Translations under genes and position numbers: made by a program
DNA from: Microbacterium sp.
Lineage (GTDB): Bacteria; Actinomycetota; Actinomycetes; Actinomycetales; Microbacteriaceae
Length of the DNA stretch: 5,195 nt
Direction: 5' to 3'
Assembly (NCBI GenBank): GCA_003476465.1
Contig: DMUE01000234.1
Location: 1 to 5,195, forward strand
The notes under the pieces: generated by a model
What the model was told of the DNA's origin: nothing
What the model saw: only the letters and a program-made list of their open reading frames with translations
The model's database searches: none
In this document: positions 1 through 4,893 of the stretch, one piece after another
Layout of the letters: each line of letters starts with the position of its first letter
Position numbering within the stretch: position 1 is the first letter of the stretch

Positions 1-213
1 CGCAGGATCGCCCCAGGCTCCTGTGGCCTGGGCATCGGTCTGCCGGCGTTCCTGGTTGTCGATGCTCGCGGGAAGACGCACCGACACCTCGGCGCAGAGC
101 GGATCGTTGGCATCGCGCGCGGGTTGCATCGACACCGCCGATGTACACCCGCTCAGCCCCGCCGCGGCGACGAGGACCGCAGCCGAGAGGGCGGACGGGC
201 GGCGCGCAGACAT
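1..213 (-). CDS. DUF3515 family lipoprotein, N-terminal part (partial)
   Basis: The 71 codons present start at an ATG (211-213) and run off the left edge of the window, so the C-terminus is missing. The first 22 residues form a lipoprotein signal peptide: Arg4 and Arg5, a hydrophobic Ala/Leu/Val stretch (residues 8-20), and the lipobox LSGC with the lipidated cysteine at residue 23. This predicts an exported protein anchored to the outer face of the membrane. The mature part shows the features I associate with DUF3515: ANDPLCAEVSVRLP, then an R..T run, then AWGDP near the visible end. The function of this family is unknown. An in-frame TAG at 223-225, nine bases before the ATG, rules out an earlier start. 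The gene is divergent from thiL. In actinobacteria such as Mycobacterium tuberculosis a DUF3515 gene lies close to thiL and ddl, so ddl may lie beyond the edge. The family call rests on recalled motifs. Confidence 0.88.
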   Translation of the reverse strand, partial: MSARRPSALSAAVLVAAAGLSGCTSAVSMQPARDANDPLCAEVSVRLPASIDNQERRQTDAQATGAWGDPA

Positions 214-219
214 CTCTCC

Positions 220-225
220 AGCCTA
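220..225 (-). promoter_or_regulatory. -10 element (TAGGCT) of the DUF3515 gene, predicted leaderless
   Basis: Read on the minus strand, TAGGCT fits the TANNNT -10 pattern and is followed by six bases (GGAGAG) and then the ATG. A transcript starting 7 bases after the hexamer would begin at the A of the ATG. The GGAG lies only 2 nt from the ATG, too close for a normal Shine-Dalgarno interaction. No convincing TTGACA-like -35 is visible; the 17-nt spacing position holds ACGGTC. The flanking bases closely match those around the coaD -10. Confidence 0.55.
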
Positions 226-306
226 CCCGGGGCGCTGCGCCCGACCGTCCCCGTGCGCGTAGGGGTCCTGTCGGCGCGGATGTCGCGTCACGACCCAGAC
301 CTCCGC

Positions 307-335
307 CGGGGCGACGGGCAGCAGGCCCCGTCTTT
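307..335 (+). terminator. Terminator-like hairpin upstream of thiL
   Basis: The perfect 6-bp stem CGGGGC (307-312) / GCCCCG (325-330) encloses a 12-nt loop and is followed directly by TCTTT (331-335). This looks like an intrinsic terminator acting on plus-strand transcription. No plus-strand gene is visible upstream, since the left neighbour is on the minus strand. It could insulate thiL from stray transcription, or act as an attenuator if thiL transcripts begin upstream of it. The loop is large and the U-tract short, so efficient termination is uncertain. Confidence 0.35.
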
Positions 336-403
336 CCGGTGGCCCATCGTCGTATGCCCCTCGGCGAGAGGGTGAATACGGAACGACGGGGAGTGGCTCG
401 GGC

Positions 404-409
404 TACCGT
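404..409 (+). promoter_or_regulatory. Possible thiL -10 element (TACCGT)
   Basis: TACCGT is the only plus-strand TANNNT match I found in the thiL upstream region. It would place the transcript start near 416 and give a 5' leader of about 57 nt before the thiL ATG. No recognisable -35 sits at 16-18 nt; that position reads GAACGA. A 9-bp direct repeat, CGGAACGAC, flanks it at 379-387 and 420-428. The call is weak because TANNNT is a loose pattern. Confidence 0.3.
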
Positions 410-462
410 GGTCTGTGGCCGGAACGACCGGTCTGTGCCGGCTTGCGCCCGCGCACGGACAG

Positions 463-467
463 AGGAG
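463..467 (+). promoter_or_regulatory. Ribosome binding site of thiL (AGGAG)
   Basis: AGGAG lies 5 nt before the ATG at 473, which is good spacing for anti-Shine-Dalgarno pairing. This selects the ATG at 473 over the in-frame TTG at 443, which would add ten residues unlike the ThiL family. It is the only clearly well-placed Shine-Dalgarno sequence among the six gene starts in this window. Confidence 0.8.
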
Positions 468-472
468 AAGAC

Positions 473-1462
473 ATGACGGAGCCCGACGATCCGCGGGTGG
501 GGGACCTTGCGGAGGCCGCCATTCTGCGCACGATCCTCGACGCCGTCGGCTCGGCGACCGAGGCCGAGGTGGGGCCGGGCGATGACGCGGCGGTGCTTCG
601 GGCTCCCGACGGCCGGGTCGTCGCGACGACCGACACCCTCGTCCACGGTCCGGATTTCCGCTTGGCGTGGTCGTCGGGCACCGACCTCGGCTGGAAGGCT
701 GCCGCGGTCAACCTGGCCGATGTGGCCGCGATGGGCGCCCGCCCGACGGCCCTGTTGGTCGCGCTGGCGATGCCTGGCGACACCCGCCTGTCTTTCGTGC
801 GTGGTCTGGCGCAGGGCCTGGCCGCGGCATGCGCCACGCTCGCGCCGGGCAGTGCCGTGATCGGCGGCGACTTGACGATCTCGTCGACTCTCACGATCGC
901 CGTCACGGCGCTCGGGTCGCTCGAGGGCCGTCCGCCGGTGCTGCGATCGGGGGCACGACCCGGTGACCTCGTCGCCCTCGCAGGTGACGCGGGCGTGGCC
1001 GCCCGGGGCATCGACCTGCTCTTCGCACGATTCACGGATGCCTCCGGCCCTGTGCGGGTCGATCGTTCCGGCCTCGACGCAGATGACCTGGCGGCGCTCG
1101 AGGCGCAGTTGCGCCCGGCGCCTCCGATCGATCTGGGGGTCGAGGCCGCCGCTGCCGGCGCGACCGCCATGATGGATGTCTCGGACGGACTGGCCCTGGA
1201 CGCCACGCGCCTGGCGGACGCATCCGGGGTCTCTCTGGCCCTGCGTACGAACGGCGTGGGCGGCGATCCGGAGTGGGCGATCGACGGCGGGGAAGACCAC
1301 GCGCTCCTGGCGACCTTCCCGGCCGGATCGCCCCCTCCGGGCGGTTTCCGCGTGATCGGAGAGGTCCTCGCGCGCGGGGCTCACCCTCTGCTGCTGGACG
1401 GTGAGCCCCGCGCGCCGAGGGGATGGGACCCCTATCGAGACTGGGACAACGGCCGGGGTTAG
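473..1462 (+). CDS. thiL: Thiamine-monophosphate kinase
   Basis: ThiL phosphorylates thiamine monophosphate with ATP to give thiamine diphosphate, the active cofactor, in the last step of thiamine synthesis; it is cytosolic. The 329-residue product matches the usual family length. Visible motifs, in order: GPGDDAAVL (34-42), the nucleotide and metal-binding glycine/aspartate segment; TTDTLV (52-57); DLGWKAAAVNLADVAAMGA (71-89), the ThiL/PurM-superfamily helix that lines the active site; GGDLT (131-135); GDAG (171-174); MMDVSDGL (233-240), the second substrate and metal-binding aspartate motif; and GGED (272-275). All the aspartates expected from the family appear to be present. The start is the ATG with AGGAG 5 nt upstream. 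The gene is convergent with rsmD and the two stop codons overlap by 4 bp. No TPP riboswitch is visible upstream, as is common for thiL because salvage and synthesis both need it. Confidence 0.97.
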   Translation: MTEPDDPRVGDLAEAAILRTILDAVGSATEAEVGPGDDAAVLRAPDGRVVATTDTLVHGPDFRLAWSSGTDLGWKAAAVNLADVAAMGARPTALLVALAMPGDTRLSFVRGLAQGLAAACATLAPGSAVIGGDLTISSTLTIAVTALGSLEGRPPVLRSGARPGDLVALAGDAGVAARGIDLLFARFTDASGPVRVDRSGLDADDLAALEAQLRPAPPIDLGVEAAAAGATAMMDVSDGLALDATRLADASGVSLALRTNGVGGDPEWAIDGGEDHALLATFPAGSPPPGGFRVIGEVLARGAHPLLLDGEPRAPRGWDPYRDWDNGRG

Positions 1463-2043
1463 GAGCCGTCCCGGCCCTCGGCGTGCGTCTGGCCCCACCA
1501 GAGCGTCGTGTCGCCGTAGGCGCGTGCACGGAGAGCGTGCAGACCCGCGGTGCGCCAGTCCGGTTCGGGTGAGCGGCGTGCTCGCTCGACGACGATTATG
1601 CCCTCCGTGGCGAGGAGGGCGGCGGCGGCGGCCAGAGCGTTCGTCAGTTCGGTCTCACCCAGGTTGTACGGGGGATCGAGGAACACGAGATCGAACGGAC
1701 CGCGGGCGCTTGCCAGATATGCCTGCACAGTCATGCAGTGGACGCGGGCACGGACACCACCATCCAGCGTCTTCAGCACGCGCATCGCGTTGCGCTGAGC
1801 GGCCGCGGCGGCACCCGGCGACTTCTCCACCAGTTCGGCGGAGGCCGCCCCGCGGCTGAGGGCCTCGAGCCCGAGCGCTCCGGACCCCGCGTACAGATCG
1901 CACACGGCCGCACCGACCAGCGCGTCGGCGGATTCGAGTGCTCCGAACAGCGACTCGCGCACACGATCGCTCGTCGGCCGCGTCCCCTCGGTGGGAACCT
2001 CCAGCGGCAACGAGCCGGCCCGTCCGGCGATGATGCGAGTCAC
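1459..2043 (-). CDS. rsmD: 16S rRNA (guanine(966)-N2)-methyltransferase
   Basis: RsmD uses S-adenosylmethionine to methylate N2 of G966 (E. coli numbering) of 16S rRNA in the small ribosomal subunit. The 194-residue product has the family length of about 180-200. It begins TRIIAGRAGS, the usual RsmD opening, followed by RPTSDRVRESLF (22-33), the family signature. SAM-binding motif I is DLYAGSGALGLEALSRGA (49-66), and the catalytic motif IV, typical of amino-group N-methyltransferases, is DPPY (123-126). The start codon is GTG at 2041-2043; no Shine-Dalgarno sequence precedes it, but TATCGT ends 6 nt before it. The stop is TAA at 1459-1461. The gene is divergent from recG across 55 bp. In many actinobacteria, including M. 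tuberculosis, rsmD lies directly beside coaD and points the same way; here recG separates them and rsmD points the other way. Confidence 0.96.
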   Translation of the reverse strand: MTRIIAGRAGSLPLEVPTEGTRPTSDRVRESLFGALESADALVGAAVCDLYAGSGALGLEALSRGAASAELVEKSPGAAAAAQRNAMRVLKTLDGGVRARVHCMTVQAYLASARGPFDLVFLDPPYNLGETELTNALAAAAALLATEGIIVVERARRSPEPDWRTAGLHALRARAYGDTTLWWGQTHAEGRDGS

Positions 2044-2049
2044 CCGCCC

Positions 2050-2077
2050 ACGATAGCGACGGACGCGTCGATGTCGG
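2050..2077 (-). promoter_or_regulatory. rsmD promoter, predicted leaderless
   Basis: On the minus strand, CCGACA (2077-2072, four of six bases matching TTGACA) is separated by 16 nt from TATCGT (2055-2050), a TANNNT -10 element. Six bases (GGGCGG) then lead to the GTG start at 2043, so transcription would begin at or next to the start codon. This is the best two-part promoter in the window. Its spacer overlaps the region where the -35 of the oppositely directed recG promoter should lie. Confidence 0.55.
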
Positions 2078-2086
2078 AGCCCCGCC

Positions 2087-2092
2087 TAGAAT
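2087..2092 (+). promoter_or_regulatory. -10 element (TAGAAT) of recG, predicted leaderless
   Basis: TAGAAT is close to the TATAAT consensus and is followed by six bases (CGAGTC) and the recG ATG at 2099. There is no purine-rich Shine-Dalgarno sequence in those six bases. The predicted transcript start is the A of the ATG. The -35 position (about 2064-2069) has no clear TTGACA-like sequence. Confidence 0.6.
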
Positions 2093-2098
2093 CGAGTC

Positions 2099-4270
2099 AT
2101 GTCGGCGCTCACACTCGAGTCGCGCCTCGACGGTGCGGTGGGCGGCAAGACGGCGACCGCGCTCGAGCGTGCGTTCGGAGTGCACACGGTCGGCGATCTG
2201 CTGTCGCACTACCCCCGACGGTACGCTCATCGTGGTGAGCTGACGCCGATCCGCGACCTGCCCGTCGGGGAGCAGGTGACGATCGTCGCCGAAGTGCTCA
2301 CCGTCGGCGAGCGTCGCATGCAGGCGCGTCGCGGCTCCATCCTCGAGGTCGTGATAAGCGACGGGCTGGGACGGCTCACCCTGACCTTCTTCAACCAGCC
2401 CGGGCGGGCGAAGGAGTTGCGCGTCGGGCGCCGCGGCATCTTCGCCGGCAAGGTGGGGGAGTACCGGCAGACGAAGCAGCTGGCGCATCCGGATTACGAA
2501 CTCTTCGACGACGAGGAGTCCGCGCGCCGCACCGCACAGGAGTATGCCAACCATCCGATCCCCATCTATCCGGCGACCTCGACGCTGCCGAGTTGGAAGA
2601 TCGCCAAGACCATCGCCGTCGTACTCTCCGCACTGGGCGATGTCGACGATCCCGTGCCCGAGGCGCTGCGCGTGCAGAAGCGGCTGGTGGGGGCGCGTGA
2701 CGCGCTGGAGAAGATCCACCGCCCCACTTCCGATGCCGATGTGGCCGTCGCCCGGAAGACTCTGCGGATGCACGAGGCCCTCGTGCTGCAGACGGCGCTG
2801 CTGCAGCAGCGCGCAGCCGTTCGGGCCCTGTCCGCCAGGCCGCGCCCGGCTCGGGCCGGCGGTCTGCTCGAGCGTTTCGACGCCGCTCTTCCGTTCGCGC
2901 GCACCCCGGACCAGAAGGAGGTCGGCGAGCGGATCGCCGCCGATCTCGTCGGTGCCTGGCCGATGAACCGTCTCGTACAGGGGGAGGTCGGGTCGGGGAA
3001 GACCTTGGTGGCGCTGCGCGCGATGGTGCAGGTCGCGGAGTCGGGCGGCCAGTCCGCCCTCATCGCGCCGACCGAGGTGCTGGCCGGCCAGCACCTTCGT
3101 TCGATCGCGCGGATGCTCGGACCGGACCTCGCCCCCGAACTGATGCCGACTCTGCTCACCGGTCAGCAGCGAGCCGCCGACCGTCGACGGGCTGCCTTGC
3201 GCGTCGCCTCGGGCCAGGCGCTGATCGTGATCGGCACGCACGCCCTGTTGAGCGACACGACGACCTTCGCAGACCTCGGGCTCGTCGTCGTCGATGAACA
3301 GCATCGCTTCGGCGTCGAGCAGCGCGAGACCCTCCGGGCGAAGGGCTCGAGCCCGCACGCCCTCGTCCTGACCGCGACTCCCATCCCGCGCACCGTCGCG
3401 ATGACCGTGTTCGGTGACCTCGACGTCTCGACGATCCGGACGATGCCCGCGGGTCGAGCCGGGATCGAGACGTTCGTCGCACCCATCGGGGAAAGGCCCG
3501 GCTGGTTCGAACGCGTCTGGCAGCGAACCGCCGAAGAGGCCGGAAAGGGACATCAGATCTTCGTCGTCTGTCCCGCCATCGATGCCGAGGCCACGGGCAA
3601 CGCGGCGACCGACGACACCGTGGACGCGCCCACGGTAGTCGGCGAGGCGCCGCGCGAGCGCTGGGGCGTCGTGCAGGTCGAACGACTGCTCCGTCAGCGG
3701 GCGGACTTCGCCTCGCTGCGCGTCGAGATCCTGCACGGGCGGTTGCCCGGTGAGGAGAAGGAGGTCACGATGCGCGCCTTCGCCGAGGGTGAGATCGACG
3801 TCCTCGTCGCGACCACGGTGATCGAGGTGGGCGTCGATGTGGCGAACGCCTCCACCATGGTCATCCTCGACGCCGACCGCTTCGGCGTCTCGCAACTGCA
3901 TCAGCTGCGCGGCCGGGTCGGACGCGGGCACGTGCCGGGGCTGTGCCTGCTCGTGACCGAAGCGGCTCCCGGTACGCCCGCGCGGGCTCGTGTCGAGGCC
4001 GTGGCCGGGACGCTGGATGGATTCGAATTGGCGGAGGTCGATCTCGAGTTGCGCGGAGAAGGCGATGTGCTGGGCGACACCCAATCCGGAGGACGCTCTT
4101 CGCTGCGCCTGCTGCGCGTCGTGACGGATGCGCCGCTCATCTCGGAGGCGCGCTCCGCGGCGGAGGTCATTCTCCGCGACGACCCCGGGCTGACGGCCCA
4201 CACCGGTCTGGCCCGCGCGATCGATCGGCGCCTGGACGTCGAACACCGTGCCGCACTCGCCCGCAACTGA
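2099..4270 (+). CDS. recG: ATP-dependent DNA helicase RecG
   Basis: RecG is a superfamily 2 translocase that binds branched DNA and regresses stalled replication forks and remodels Holliday junctions and R-loops. The 723-residue product is full length for the family. Domains in order: an N-terminal helical and wedge OB-fold region (about 45-140, with TIVAEVLTVGERR and VVISDGLGRLTLTFFNQPG), which splits the fork; helicase domain 1 with Walker A GEVGSGKT (295-302), APTEVLAGQH (323-332), Walker B DEQH (399-402) and LTATPIPRT (424-432); helicase domain 2 with VATTVIEVGVDV (570-581), DRFGVSQLHQ and motif VI QLRGRVGRG (602-610). A TRG segment (DGFELAEVDLELRGEGDVLG...QSG, about 640-664) couples ATP hydrolysis to translocation. 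All catalytic motifs look intact. The segment at about 497-520, poor in conserved residues, sits within helicase domain 2, where family members vary. The ATG start is supported by the -10 element 6 nt upstream. Confidence 0.98.
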   Translation: MSALTLESRLDGAVGGKTATALERAFGVHTVGDLLSHYPRRYAHRGELTPIRDLPVGEQVTIVAEVLTVGERRMQARRGSILEVVISDGLGRLTLTFFNQPGRAKELRVGRRGIFAGKVGEYRQTKQLAHPDYELFDDEESARRTAQEYANHPIPIYPATSTLPSWKIAKTIAVVLSALGDVDDPVPEALRVQKRLVGARDALEKIHRPTSDADVAVARKTLRMHEALVLQTALLQQRAAVRALSARPRPARAGGLLERFDAALPFARTPDQKEVGERIAADLVGAWPMNRLVQGEVGSGKTLVALRAMVQVAESGGQSALIAPTEVLAGQHLRSIARMLGPDLAPELMPTLLTGQQRAADRRRAALRVASGQALIVIGTHALLSDTTTFADLGLVVVDEQHRFGVEQRETLRAKGSSPHALVLTATPIPRTVAMTVFGDLDVSTIRTMPAGRAGIETFVAPIGERPGWFERVWQRTAEEAGKGHQIFVVCPAIDAEATGNAATDDTVDAPTVVGEAPRERWGVVQVERLLRQRADFASLRVEILHGRLPGEEKEVTMRAFAEGEIDVLVATTVIEVGVDVANASTMVILDADRFGVSQLHQLRGRVGRGHVPGLCLLVTEAAPGTPARARVEAVAGTLDGFELAEVDLELRGEGDVLGDTQSGGRSSLRLLRVVTDAPLISEARSAAEVILRDDPGLTAHTGLARAIDRRLDVEHRAALARN

Positions 4271-4280
4271 CGCCTCACGT

Positions 4281-4298
4281 GGGCGTGCGCGATCGCCC
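4281..4298 (+). terminator. GC-rich hairpin just after recG, possible terminator
   Basis: GGGCG (4281-4285) pairs with CGCCC (4294-4298) across an 8-nt loop, starting 10 nt after the recG stop. No T-tract follows, so it is not a canonical intrinsic terminator. Actinobacterial terminators often lack a strong U-run, and the position fits. A second, stronger hairpin lies at 4327-4344. Confidence 0.25.
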
Positions 4299-4326
4299 GG
4301 TGGGTGGCGCGCTGCGTAACGAAGCG

Positions 4327-4344
4327 GGGCTCGCCCCCGAGCCC
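4327..4344. promoter_or_regulatory. Perfect inverted repeat overlapping the coaD promoter
   Basis: GGGCTCG (4327-4333) and CGAGCCC (4338-4344) are perfect inverted arms of 7 bp around a CCCC loop. The repeat ends 3 nt before the coaD -10 element, so it fills the -10/-35 spacer and touches the expected -35 position (about 4325-4330). It could be the recG terminator stem (without a U-tract), or an operator for a dimeric repressor of coaD. The sequence alone does not decide between these. Confidence 0.35.
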
Positions 4345-4347
4345 GGA

Positions 4348-4353
4348 TAGGCT
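4348..4353 (+). promoter_or_regulatory. -10 element (TAGGCT) of coaD, predicted leaderless
   Basis: TAGGCT is followed by six bases (GGTGGG) and the GTG start at 4360. The predicted transcript start falls on the G of the GTG. GGTGGG is purine-rich but abuts the start codon, too close for normal Shine-Dalgarno use. The hexamer and flanking bases match the DUF3515 promoter almost exactly. Confidence 0.58.
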
Positions 4354-4359
4354 GGTGGG

Positions 4360-4857
4360 GTGAACACCAGGATCGCTGTCGTCCCGGGATCCTTCGATCC
4401 ACCAACCCTCGGCCACCTCGACGTCATCCGGCGCGCGGTGTCCCTGTACGACGTGGTCCACGTGCTCGTCGTGCACAATCCCGATAAAGAGGCCCTGCTG
4501 CCCATCGCGCAGCGCCTCGCGCTGCTCGAGCAATCCATTGCGGAGAGCGAGATCGAGGGCGAGATCGTGGTGGCGTCCTGGAGCATGGGGCTCCTCGTCG
4601 ACTACGCGACCGCTGTCGGGGCGGGGGTGCTGGTCAAGGGGATCCGTTCCCAGATCGACGTGGTCTACGAGACGCCGATGGCGATCGTGAACCGTCACCT
4701 GGCACGCATCGAGACCGTGTTCCTGCTTCCGGATCCCTCGCACGCCCTCGTTTCCAGCTCACTCGTGCGGCAGGTGGCGGGTCTCGGCGGGGATGTCTCA
4801 CCCTACGTGCCGCCGCCCGTCGCGCGCTTCCTCACCACAAGCTCCAGTACCGACTGA
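4360..4857 (+). CDS. coaD: Phosphopantetheine adenylyltransferase
   Basis: CoaD transfers AMP from ATP to 4'-phosphopantetheine to give dephospho-CoA and pyrophosphate, the penultimate step of coenzyme A synthesis, in the cytosol. The 165-residue product matches the family length of about 160. It has the nucleotidyltransferase motif [13 protein letters not shown] (9-21) with the T-x-G-H signature at 16-19; NPDK (40-43) with the conserved lysine; GLLVDYA (77-83); KGIR (93-96); Asp100 and Glu104, which align with E. coli Asp95 and Glu99 by spacing; ETVFLLPDP (118-126); SSSLVRQ (132-138); and [10 protein letters not shown] near the C-terminus. KGIR replaces the more common RGLR, a conservative change. 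The GTG start gives the normal N-terminus of a Rossmann-like nucleotidyltransferase. The gene begins 89 bp after recG with its own promoter, and 36 bp separate it from the DUF177 gene downstream. Confidence 0.98.
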   Translation: MNTRIAVVPGSFDPPTLGHLDVIRRAVSLYDVVHVLVVHNPDKEALLPIAQRLALLEQSIAESEIEGEIVVASWSMGLLVDYATAVGAGVLVKGIRSQIDVVYETPMAIVNRHLARIETVFLLPDPSHALVSSSLVRQVAGLGGDVSPYVPPPVARFLTTSSSTD

Positions 4858-4879
4858 CCCTCCCCGCTCGCGGCGCGGG

Positions 4880-4885
4880 TAGCAT
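4880..4885 (+). promoter_or_regulatory. -10 element (TAGCAT) of the DUF177 gene
   Basis: TAGCAT fits TANNNT and ends 8 nt before the GTG at 4894, so the mRNA would have a leader of zero to about two bases. No Shine-Dalgarno sequence is present; the eight bases are pyrimidine-rich. CTGACC at 4854-4859, overlapping the coaD stop, resembles a -35, but a 20-nt spacer is too long to trust. The DUF177 gene may also be read through from coaD. Confidence 0.42.
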
Positions 4886-4893
4886 TGTCCCCC

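Noticed and set aside
280..375. A small plus-strand ORF of 31 codons before thiL.
   Set aside because: It has no usable Shine-Dalgarno sequence or -10 element, spans the terminator-like hairpin and has an arginine-rich low-information sequence typical of chance frames in GC-rich DNA.
214..472. A TPP riboswitch or tRNA gene in the thiL upstream region.
   Set aside because: I see no CUGAGA-type thi-box elements and no T-loop GGTTCGA or tRNA acceptor pairing.
443..472. An upstream TTG start for thiL that would add ten residues.
   Set aside because: The ATG at 473 has AGGAG at 5 nt, while the extension contains that ribosome binding site and has no ThiL-like sequence.
403..1206. A minus-strand open frame of 267 codons opposite thiL.
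   Set aside because: The composition is Arg/Ser/Ala/Pro-rich with no recognisable motif, and thiL on the other strand has complete family motifs.
2795..2812. An 18-bp perfect palindrome inside recG (centred on CTGCAG).
   Set aside because: It encodes Ala-Leu-Leu-Gln-Gln-Arg in a helical part of RecG using the CTG, CAG and CGC codons usual at high GC. The codon choice explains the symmetry, so it is likely accidental.
1655..4405. A very long minus-strand open frame of 916 codons opposite recG and across the gene starts.
   Set aside because: It is the shadow of recG and other genes in high-GC DNA. Its translation is rich in Arg, Gly, Asp and His without any domain, and it crosses two intergenic promoter regions. 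The plus-strand RecG motifs are unmistakable.
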